DNA from: Acidobacteriota bacterium
GTDB taxonomy: Bacteria > Acidobacteriota > Terriglobia > UBA7540
Assembly (NCBI GenBank): GCA_021789565.1
Contig: JAJYJL010000043.1
Span: forward strand, 1-16,493
Reading direction: 5' to 3'
Length of the DNA: 16,493 bases
The notes below the pieces were generated by a model. That model ran no database searches and was not told where the DNA came from. It saw only the letters and a program-made list of their open reading frames with translations. Below are positions 1 to 6,814 of the stretch, piece after piece. A program made the translations under genes and the position numbers. Every line of letters begins with the position of its first letter. Within the stretch, counting starts at the first letter, position 1.

Positions 1-1266
<1,266 letters not shown>

Positions 1267-1385
1267 ATACCCTGGGGTACGTGGCTCCGTTCAAGAGCAT
1301 TTTTCTGATTTGGGCCCTTTTTTTCCTGAATGGGAAACCTGCAGCAACCGGGCGCCTTCTCAACTTTGTCCACCCCTGATTTGCA

Positions 1386-1420
1386 GTTGGGAAACCGGCA
1401 TTCCGGCAGGGAATCCCAAC
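1386..1420. repeat. Nested inverted repeat in the dnaG-rpoD gap
   Basis: GTTGGGA (1386-1392) and TCCCAAC (1414-1420) are perfect 7-bp inverted arms, with CCGG/CCGG pairing inside. No T-run follows on either strand, so it is not a standard intrinsic terminator. In other bacteria the dnaG-rpoD junction carries processing or attenuation signals; a similar role here is only inference. Confidence 0.4.
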
Positions 1421-1442
1421 GCAAATTAGATGTAATACTATA

Positions 1443-3224
1443 CTATTTCAATGAAGATTTGTTCTCGATTTCTAAGTTTTCCCTTACCCTCGCTAATTCC
1501 TTCATCAAAAGTACCTTACTCTCATTCAGGGCCGCAAGCCGCGCCCAATCCTGTTCCCTGCCCGCAGCATCAATAGAGGGATTCAAAGCGCTCAGTTCAC
1601 GCTCAATTTTTCTTCGCCGCAGCGCATTCGAAAAACTTACCGCATCCTGCTGGCTGGGGACTTCATCGGAGGCCAGCAGGCTCTCGTGGAGGAGGTGCTG
1701 ATTTTCAGCGCTCAGGCTTTCTCCCAGAGTATGGACGTCGACCGCCTTGCCGGCGTTTCGCGCTTCCAGCAGTTTGAGGAAAACATCTTCGGCCACCAGG
1801 CCTTCCAAGACTCCATCCGCCACCAGCCCCGGAAGCAGTTCATCCATCACTTCCGGGCTCTCCAGAAAGGCGCGCAGCAGTTTCCTTTCCGCCGCCGAGG
1901 CCTTGTACTCACGGGGCCCGCTTGCCACGGCGGGACGCCGCTCCCCGGCGGCGCGCCTCAGTTCCTCGCGCAACAGACGGTCGTCCAGCAGGGCGCGGGC
2001 GGCCAGCCGGTCCGTCATCTCGCGGCGCAGGATGGGGTTGGGCATGCGGACCAGATAAGGAAGCACCGCGTTGGCCACAGCAAGCTTGCCCTGCGGGGTG
2101 CCCAGTCCGTGCCCGGCGATGGCGCGGTCGGTGACATAATCGATATAACCCGGGGCCGCCGCCAGCAGCCGCCGGTACTCGGCCGCTCCCTGCTTGCGGA
2201 TAAACGAGTCCGGATCCAGGCCGCCCGGAAGCGCCAGCACTTTGACCTCAAATCCCGCCTCGAGCAAAGCGTTCAACGACCTCTCGGTGGCCGCAGTCCC
2301 CGCGGAGTCTGGATCGTAGTTCACCACCACCCGCTTGGAATAGCGCCCCAGCAAACGGATCTGGGCGTCGGTAAAACTGGTGCCGCAACTGGCAATCACA
2401 TTTTCGATTCCGCTGGAGTCCACGGCGATGCAGTCCATATAACCTTCCACCAGAATCGCGTAATCCTGTTTGCGGATCGCCTTCCCGGCGATGTCCAGGT
2501 GGTAAAGCACCCGGCTCTTGGTATAAATGGGCGTTTCCGGAGAATTCAGATACTTCGGCTGCTCGTCCCCCAGCGCCCGGCCGCCAAAAGCGATGACCTT
2601 TCCGCTTTCATTGGCGATGGGGAAAATAATCCGGCCCCGAAAACGGTCGAAGCGCCGGCCCGCTGACGCATCGCTCAGCACCAGCCCCGTCTTTTCCGCC
2701 ATCCCCTCATCGAACCCCAGAGAATCCAGGTGCCGCGTCAGCGCGCGCCCGTCGCGCGGAGCGTAGCCCAGCAGAAACCGGCCGACTACTGCATCCTCGA
2801 GCCCGCGGTCCATGAGATAGGCGCGGGCCGCGCGCCCTTCGCCGGTGCCGGTCAACTGGCTGGCGTAAAACCTGGCCGCAGCCTCATGGATCTTGTAGAG
2901 GGCCGACCGCTCATGCGCCTTGGCATCATCCCCCCTGGCGCCGGTCTGGACCAGGGTGATGCCCACTTTTTCCGCCAGGCGCTCCAGAGCTTCAGGGAAC
3001 GTCAGGTTATCCACCAGCATGATAAATTTAAAGACATCGCCGCCCACCCCGCAGCCGAAACAGTGGAAAATCTGTTTGCCGGGATGGACCGCAAATGACG
3101 GGGTCTTCTCCTGATGAAAGGGGCACAGACCCATCATGTTTGCGCCGGCCTTCCGGAGTTGAACGTAATCGCTTACGATTTTGACAATATCGGCAGCGGC
3201 GCGAACATCTTCAACCTGATTCAT
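1443..3224 (-). CDS. dnaG: DNA primase DnaG
   Basis: Synthesises RNA primers for the replication fork together with DnaB helicase. The 593-residue length is normal for the family. The N-terminal CHC2 zinc-binding domain shows C34, H37, C55 and C58 in CPFHQEKTPSF and FHCFGCG. The RNA-polymerase basic patch and fold follow (about 110-250, with FRGRIIFPI and IAFGGRAL). The TOPRIM domain then carries the catalytic E260 in EGYMD and the metal-binding D304/D306 in NYDPDSAG. The C-terminal third is the variable helicase-interaction region. The ATG is preceded by AAGGA at short spacing, and no other ATG, GTG or TTG lies between it and the upstream in-frame stop. It sits between a Cys-rich gene and rpoD, all in one direction, with no rpsU. 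Transcription may read through into rpoD. Confidence 0.97.
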   Translation of the reverse strand: MNQVEDVRAAADIVKIVSDYVQLRKAGANMMGLCPFHQEKTPSFAVHPGKQIFHCFGCGVGGDVFKFIMLVDNLTFPEALERLAEKVGITLVQTGARGDDAKAHERSALYKIHEAAARFYASQLTGTGEGRAARAYLMDRGLEDAVVGRFLLGYAPRDGRALTRHLDSLGFDEGMAEKTGLVLSDASAGRRFDRFRGRIIFPIANESGKVIAFGGRALGDEQPKYLNSPETPIYTKSRVLYHLDIAGKAIRKQDYAILVEGYMDCIAVDSSGIENVIASCGTSFTDAQIRLLGRYSKRVVVNYDPDSAGTAATERSLNALLEAGFEVKVLALPGGLDPDSFIRKQGAAEYRRLLAAAPGYIDYVTDRAIAGHGLGTPQGKLAVANAVLPYLVRMPNPILRREMTDRLAARALLDDRLLREELRRAAGERRPAVASGPREYKASAAERKLLRAFLESPEVMDELLPGLVADGVLEGLVAEDVFLKLLEARNAGKAVDVHTLGESLSAENQHLLHESLLASDEVPSQQDAVSFSNALRRRKIERELSALNPSIDAAGREQDWARLAALNESKVLLMKELARVRENLEIENKSSLK

Positions 3225-3320
3225 GTTCCTTCTGCGGCCGCCATCGCGGACCCGCGTTCAACCGGCCTTCCGCGGATGGCGATTTTAATGAGTCTGGCCC
3301 AAAACTCGACGCAACAAACC

Positions 3321-3374
3321 GTGGCCCCGTACTGTCCGGTACAGGGCGTGGCCCCGTGCCGTCTGGTACGGGGC
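3321..3374. repeat. Two tandem 27-bp units, each a hairpin, before dnaG
   Basis: Unit 1 (3321-3347) and unit 2 (3348-3374) match at 23 of 27 positions and share the start GTGGCCCCGT and the end GGGC. Each folds on itself. Unit 1 pairs GCCCCGTAC with GTACAGGGC around a 6-nt loop, with one mismatch. Unit 2 pairs GCCCCGTGCC with GGTACGGGGC around GTCT, a 10-bp stem with one G.T pair. The differences largely preserve pairing. A partial third start (GTGGAG) follows. They lie between the stop of the Cys-rich gene and the dnaG start, so they may act on the shared transcript, or they may simply be a dispersed palindromic repeat. Confidence 0.75.
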
Positions 3375-3390
3375 GTGGAGAGAAGCTCCC

Positions 3391-4029
3391 CTACGGAACA
3401 ACCAGCAGCCCCGGAGAAGATTGCTGAAGCTCGTCGGATTTAAACTGGCTGCGCAGAAGGTCAAGGTAAGCACGGCCTTTGGGACGGCCGTTGGCGCGCG
3501 TGGCCCCCAGTTGGGCCAGGAAAATCAGAGCGTCCCTGATCTCGCTATCGCGGACCGTTTGAATCCCCGCGTTCCGGGTTTCTGCCTGCCTGTAATTTTC
3601 GATGGCGGCCTTCAAGTCGTCGTAAAGCCCGCGCTGGACGGCATAGTCAGGCGGCTTCTCATAATAGATGCCGCTGGAAAGGGTCTGATAGGCCTCGGCC
3701 AGCGCCCGCACGCCGGCAATCGCATCCGTGTCGGTGAGCGCCGGATTATCTCTGGCGTTCAGGCAGATGGCATAGCCCAGCGCCAGAATCAGGGGTTCGT
3801 GCCGAACGACAAATGAAGATGGGATCTTCGTATCGGCAAAAGGAACGCTCGACCACTCTACTTCCCGCCGGCCGAGGTCGTGCTTGCGGCTTTCCACCAG
3901 ATAGGAGCAGCCGGAAGGACAGTCAATCGACACCTCTCGCTCGGTGCCGCAGCAGACCGTGCAAATCGTCTCGGCCCTCGCCGGGCAGAAGCGTTTTGCT
4001 TTTCTCTTTTCACAAATGGGGCAAGCCAC
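3391..4029 (-). CDS. Conserved hypothetical protein with N-terminal Cys-rich zinc-ribbon-like domain
   Basis: 212 residues from a GTG start with GGGGA about 7 nt upstream. The first 41 residues hold eight cysteines (3, 6, 15, 23, 26, 27, 37, 41) in the pattern CPIC...C...CTVCC...C...C, as expected for one or two bound zinc ions. The remainder is predicted mostly helical and soluble, with no signal peptide or membrane segment, and is rich in charged residues (RGLYDDLKAAIENYRQ). I do not recognise a named family. It occupies the place that rpsU takes in many macromolecular-synthesis operons, 166 bp upstream of dnaG and in the same direction, so co-transcription with dnaG is plausible. A nucleic-acid or protein-docking role is speculation based on the zinc motif and neighbours. 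Confidence 0.82.
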   Translation of the reverse strand: MACPICEKRKAKRFCPARAETICTVCCGTEREVSIDCPSGCSYLVESRKHDLGRREVEWSSVPFADTKIPSSFVVRHEPLILALGYAICLNARDNPALTDTDAIAGVRALAEAYQTLSSGIYYEKPPDYAVQRGLYDDLKAAIENYRQAETRNAGIQTVRDSEIRDALIFLAQLGATRANGRPKGRAYLDLLRSQFKSDELQQSSPGLLVVP

Positions 4030-4127
4030 GCGATGGTCCCCGTGCGCAAATTGCCGTCCCCCGGGGCGGCTTCAAATCATTCTAGGCAATTCCCATCGCC
4101 GTGGCAAATTCTAGCCGGGGACCGGAA

Positions 4128-4166
4128 CCCGGGCGGGAGAGCAGGATCGTCCTGCGCCCACCCGGG
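4128..4166 (-). terminator. Strong GC-rich hairpin behind the 132-aa secreted-protein gene
   Basis: CCCGGGCGGG (4128-4137) pairs with CCCACCCGGG (4157-4166), 10 bp with one wobble. An inner GCAGGA/TCCTGC stem closes on a 3-nt loop. It begins 18 nt after the stop at 4184. It has no U-tract, so it may be an RNA-stabilising or Rho-assisted end rather than a classical intrinsic terminator. Confidence 0.5.
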
Positions 4167-4183
4167 GCCTTCAACTCTCCGCC

Positions 4184-4582
4184 TCAGTGGACAATAATCT
4201 GCGGGTCCAGAGTCCCACCGTTCGCTGTCACCGAGTACTTGAATGTACCCACTTTCTGTGGGACACCGGACATCGCATGGGGATTGGCGTTGGAGCCGCT
4301 AAAGGCTTTCTCACTGAAAGGACTCCCCTCGGGGTGCGAGAAGTCTACTGTAAAATCGCAACCCCCCTTGCAAGTCCACTCCACCTGCTGATTCTGACTT
4401 TTGTCCAGCGTCACCGAAGATTTGTCGACAGAGGGCGTTCCACCCGCGGTCGCACTTGGCGTGATGGTCACCACGATGGTGGTGGCATCGGCCCCCTTCG
4501 CGTCCATCGTCCTGACCAGATACAGCATTGTTGCTGCCGAAACGACGATTGCAATAGCGGTTATCAGTTTGAACTTTTTCAT
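4184..4582 (-). CDS. Small exported or membrane-anchored beta-sandwich-like protein
   Basis: 132 residues. The ATG follows an excellent AGGAGGGG ribosome binding site. Residues 1-24 (MKKFKLITAIAIVVSAATML) have a positive start and a hydrophobic core, either an N-terminal anchor or a signal peptide without a clear cleavage box. The exported part is Thr/Ser/Val-rich with alternating strands (TTIVVTITPSATAGGTPSV, then GTFKYSVTANGGTLDPQIIVH), resembling short cupredoxin-like or Ig-like domains. The type-1 copper ligand set (His, Cys, His, Met) is not convincingly arranged. The only cysteines are C71 and C75 (CKGGC), which could form a disulfide outside the cell or bind a metal. No named family is recognised. 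A strong hairpin follows the gene, so it is probably its own transcription unit. Confidence 0.75.
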   Translation of the reverse strand: MKKFKLITAIAIVVSAATMLYLVRTMDAKGADATTIVVTITPSATAGGTPSVDKSSVTLDKSQNQQVEWTCKGGCDFTVDFSHPEGSPFSEKAFSGSNANPHAMSGVPQKVGTFKYSVTANGGTLDPQIIVH

Positions 4583-5024
4583 CGAAATCCCCTCCTGTAA
4601 AAAGTTTTGGGAGTTTATCCGCGTTCTTGCTGACGAACACTTACACTTCCTTCTGGGTTAAGGGTGGAACAAAAGGTTTCTGTGGGTTTGCAGCCTTTGA
4701 ACAGGCCCCCAAAAAACCGTAATCGAGCAATCATCACCTCAACAACACTGCTGCATTGATTGCCACTTTGCGAGGTTGCCCCATGCTTAAACCAGCCCCT
4801 GGCTCAAAGCCTTAGCGTCCTGACCATCTTTTGTAAACCTTAATGCCTCCCATATTGCTCCCTTCATTACGGGTTGTCAATCTGAATTAACCTCAGGCGG
4901 AAAGGTCTTCATCAGCCCCCCCGACCGAACGGGTCCGGCAAGGTAGGGCAGAAGACATATCGGACTAAAAGCTGTCGAGGGAAGTTTCAGGAATCCGCAT
5001 CAAACCATGAATTAACGGCGGGGG

Positions 5025-5089
5025 TTAATCGCTGAGAGACTGAATCAGGCCGGGAAGTTGTGCATGGGCCGGCTTGCGGAACGATCCAT
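5025..5089 (-). pseudogene. Internally deleted remnant of a HAD phosphatase gene
   Basis: Two blocks match the intact HAD gene at 8247-8921. 5041-5060 is identical over 20 bp to 8269-8288 (encoding QLPGLIQ). 5069-5089 is identical over 21 bp to 8489-8509 (encoding GSFRKP). In the intact gene these blocks lie 200 bp apart; here only 8 bp separate them. Read on the minus strand the fragment gives GSFRKP, then QLPGLIQSLSD and a stop at the position equivalent to the intact gene's end. Similarity stops beyond 5089, so only the catalytic-Lys loop and the C-terminus survive. It is probably a decayed paralogue or a partial duplication, not expressed as an enzyme. Confidence 0.65.
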
Positions 5090-5273
5090 CGAATCCGCAC
5101 GGAGGGTCATGGCATGTTTGGGCTGCGCCGCGGGCAGGAACAATGGGAACCCTCACCGGGGCTGGCGCAGATACGCGCTTTGTCGTGTCTGCGGTCTCGC
5201 GGAGCCAGAGGCTCTTAGTTTCTCTCATGGCAGCCGGTCCATCATGATAATTGGGGCGTAAAATGTAACGCGC

Positions 5274-5343
5274 GTGGCACGGGCATCTTGCCCGTGAAAA
5301 ACCATGGCCAGGATGGCCATGCCGCCTGTCGCCGTTGTGGCAC
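5274..5343. repeat. REP-like double-hairpin repeat
   Basis: Two perfect hairpins lie side by side. CACGGGC/GCCCGTG (5278-5284 and 5290-5296) has loop ATCTT. CATGGCC/GGCCATG (5303-5309 and 5315-5321) has loop AGGAT. Both have 7-bp stems and 5-nt loops, joined by AAAAAC. The unit is flanked by direct GTGGCAC repeats (5274-5280, 5337-5343). Read on the minus strand it gives MAILAMVFHGQDARAT, a peptide that I recall recurring as a spurious annotation in acidobacterial and verrucomicrobial genomes. This suggests a dispersed, probably non-autonomous palindromic element. Confidence 0.8.
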
Positions 5344-5515
5344 CGCGCCATTTTAACCCCACCCAGCTTCGCTGAACGCAGACTTTAAAAATCGATATCT
5401 GATGCGCCACCCGCCATTAGGAGGGCTGGCGGTTGACGTCTAACGGCCATAGGTGAAAAGGCGAAGCCGCTCTTTTTCTGTCTTTAATCTTCTCACCCCA
5501 ATAGCGTCCTGGGAC

Positions 5516-5920
5516 CTATCCTTTTGCAGTGAGTCGGAGTTGTTGTTCGGCACGGGACCAATCTTCTTGCGGTGAGCCATCCGCACCGCCCCTGGCTTGC
5601 CAAAGTTCATAGGCCAGTGCGGCGATTTCCTGGTCCGTGGCTTCGTGCAATTCCCGCGACTGCCGATCATCCCGCTGCGCGTGCTCACGAGCTTGCTTGG
5701 TGTCTTGCTCTTTGGCGGCGTTCTTTTGCAGCGACTCCTGGAAAGCCTCATGCGAATGCTCAAGTGCTTGCCGGGAATGTTCGTGCCCCGTCAAGTGATC
5801 CTCTTTGCCGCGTCCCTCTGCGGCCACCTGGTGAGTATGGGCGGCAAGGTCGTGATATTCAGCGGCTTTCTGGTGCGAATCCTGCTTATTCCGGTTCGGG
5901 TTGCGTGCTGTTTTGGTCAT
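5516..5920 (-). CDS. DUF2934-domain protein with His/Gln-rich N-terminal half
   Basis: 134 residues from the ATG of MTKTARNPNRNKQ. The frame is open further upstream to a TTG at 5968, but those codons look non-coding. The first 60 residues are hydrophilic and His/Gln/Glu-rich (EYHDLAAHTHQVAAEGRGKE, GHEHSRQALEHSHEAFQES) and likely form a long amphipathic helix. Residues 96-129 match DUF2934: an ALAYELW core, GG, then W..AE..L. DUF2934 has no assigned activity; such proteins are frequent in acidobacteria and proteobacteria. The nearest ribosome-binding-like sequence (AGAGGA) is about 15 nt upstream of the ATG, which is long. A better site lies in front of a 16-codon ORF about 90 nt upstream. 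No membrane segment is seen. Confidence 0.78.
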   Translation of the reverse strand: MTKTARNPNRNKQDSHQKAAEYHDLAAHTHQVAAEGRGKEDHLTGHEHSRQALEHSHEAFQESLQKNAAKEQDTKQAREHAQRDDRQSRELHEATDQEIAALAYELWQARGGADGSPQEDWSRAEQQLRLTAKG

Positions 5921-6008
5921 ATCAGTAGGTTCCAATCCTCTCCGACTCGTTGTGAGCCTCTCTTGCAAATTTAGCGGGGATCGTGACGGCCATTCCCAAG
6001 GTGAGCCT

Positions 6009-6059
6009 TTATACCCCGCGGTGATGGGCGCGCCTGGTCTTTAGTTGTATTTCCGTCAT
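6009..6059 (-). CDS. Possible 16-residue leader peptide before the DUF2934 gene
   Basis: AAAGGAGAG at 6065-6073 is a strong ribosome binding site, 5 nt before an ATG that opens a 16-codon frame (MTEIQLKTRRAHHRGV, then TAA). The stop lies 88 nt upstream of the DUF2934 ATG. It could be a translated leader, or the site could belong to a decayed N-terminus. The peptide is basic and matches nothing I recognise. Confidence 0.35.
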   Translation of the reverse strand: MTEIQLKTRRAHHRGV

Positions 6060-6320
6060 GACATCTCTCCTTTAGGTTTCAAGGCTGAGCTGCGGTAGCG
6101 GCTTATCGCCGCCGTCTAACCGAAGGAGGCATGCCTTGCCTCGTCTCTGAAACCAGCGACCACCACATGATATTTCTCTCGGCGAGGTGTTGTCTGTTCA
6201 GAGTCGAACAAGCCCCTGAGCAAAATGGCATGGCACTCTGTCCATTATTGAACTCAACGCAAGCGTCCAACCCAATACGGCGCTTGGTCACAATTGCTCA
6301 GACATCTGTGCGCAACGGAA

Positions 6321-6349
6321 CAGACAGGCGTCTCTACCGCATCTATCAT
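6321..6349 (+). promoter_or_regulatory. Candidate sigma-70 promoter for the 23-aa peptide
   Basis: CAGACA (4 of 6 to TTGACA), a 17-bp spacer, then TATCAT (5 of 6 to TATAAT). The predicted transcript start is near 6356, giving a leader of about 32 nt that contains the strong AAGGAGG site. Judged by eye only. Confidence 0.4.
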
Positions 6350-6387
6350 GATGTTTAGGAACAGGAAAGGCACTAAGGAGGAATATT

Positions 6388-6459
6388 ATGCTTGGCTATG
6401 GATTGCTTGGAACTATTGTTGTGGTTCTGATAATTGTGTGGCTCATTCGCAGCGTGTGA
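6388..6459 (+). CDS. 23-residue single-pass membrane peptide
   Basis: The ATG is preceded by AAGGAGG at ideal spacing (7 nt). The 23 codons begin MLGYGLLGTIVVVLIIVW and end LIRSV, then TGA. Nearly the whole peptide is one hydrophobic helix with a short basic tail, so it is expected to insert in the cytoplasmic membrane with its C-terminal Arg facing in. A 17-bp-spaced promoter lies upstream and a long stem ending in T6 lies downstream, so it looks like a complete small transcription unit. It resembles tiny stress-related membrane peptides such as short hydrophobic DUF families, but I cannot name a family. The coding evidence is good for its size. Alternatives are a type I toxin-like peptide or a small membrane regulator; no antisense RNA gene is obvious. 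Confidence 0.65.
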   Translation: MLGYGLLGTIVVVLIIVWLIRSV

Positions 6460-6483
6460 ACGATTGCTGGTTGTGACGCCGTT

Positions 6484-6617
6484 GGAGTCTGTGTGACAAC
6501 CCCGATTTCCACAAGTTGCCGTTTTGTGTCACAGGAGTTAAGCCCTGGCGACTCATCAAAAGTAATGTCGGCAACGATTGTGGAAATCGCGTTTTTTCAA
6601 GTTGTCACCCACACTCC
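6484..6617 (+). terminator. Long inverted repeat with internal T6, probable terminator of the 23-aa peptide gene
   Basis: Outer arms 6484-6500 and 6601-6617 match at 15 of 17. Inner arms CGATTTCCACAA (6503-6514) and TTGTGGAAATCG (6578-6589) pair perfectly, as do GTTGCCG (6515-6521) and CGGCAAC (6569-6575). TTTTG/CAAAA can extend the stem. T6 at 6592-6597 begins 2 nt after the inner stem, which suits plus-strand termination, although the apical loop is long. The outer arms go beyond a normal terminator, so this may also be a MITE-like element or a structured RNA. Confidence 0.6.
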
Positions 6618-6673
6618 TTTGGGGTGATCGAGCAGTGGAGGGTGGAGTACAACGCGCGACGCACTCTTCGATT

Positions 6674-6696
6674 ATCAGGAGCGGACTCCGCCTGAT
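6674..6696. repeat. Imperfect palindrome downstream of the beta-helix gene
   Basis: ATCAGG-AG-CGGA pairs with TCCG-CCTGAT, 10 bp with a 2-nt bulge and almost no loop. It lies 119 nt past the stop of the minus-strand beta-helix gene. No U-tract is present, so a terminator role is uncertain. Confidence 0.35.
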
Positions 6697-6814
6697 AGCC
6701 GCCCTTCCCGGAAAGTGACCGCATGTTCTGTCCGCTGGGTCCAGGAAGGTGGCGGGGGAAGGCCGCTTGCAGGAAACAAAGGACGGCTCTACCCTTTGAG
6801 TATATTTATAGTGC

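Larger units (their letters stand above)
4583..5515. other. Gene-poor 933-bp gap
   Basis: No convincing gene is seen. 4583-5024 is the upstream region of the 132-aa secreted-protein gene and shows no clear promoter match. 5025-5089 holds remnants of a HAD phosphatase gene. 5274-5343 holds a REP-like double hairpin. CCGCCA/TGGCGG (5411-5432) is a small hairpin beyond the DUF2934 gene. The rest is unremarkable. Confidence 0.6.
5921..6387. other. 467-bp region upstream of the DUF2934 gene and of the 23-aa peptide gene
   Basis: This divergent gap holds a possible 16-codon leader ORF (6009-6059, minus), a 5-bp hairpin GCGGC/GCCGC at 6098-6112, and a candidate promoter for the plus-strand peptide (6321-6349). 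Longer open frames here have no usable ribosome binding site and no recognisable content. Confidence 0.5.
6460..6814. other. 355-bp gap between convergent genes
   Basis: No gene is seen. It is dominated by the long inverted repeat (6484-6617), an imperfect palindrome (6674-6696) and an imperfect pairing of GCCGCCCTTCC (6698-6708) with GGAAGGTGGCGG (6744-6755). Confidence 0.6.

Noticed and set aside
1686..2666. 326-codon open frame on the plus strand inside dnaG
   Set aside because: It is antisense to the well-conserved dnaG, has no family similarity or ribosome binding site, and reflects GC-rich codon bias.
3321..3374. Tandem units as a CRISPR array
   Set aside because: The units are directly adjacent with no spacers and there are no cas genes.
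5025..5351. 108-codon minus-strand ORF as an intact gene
   Set aside because: It joins a REP-like repeat, unrelated DNA and a HAD remnant; no ribosome binding site and no coherent domain.
6131..6358. 75-codon plus-strand ORF with AAGGAGG nearby
   Set aside because: The AAGGAGG is only one base from the ATG, too close to work, and the protein has no recognisable pattern. It also overlaps the candidate promoter of the 23-aa peptide.
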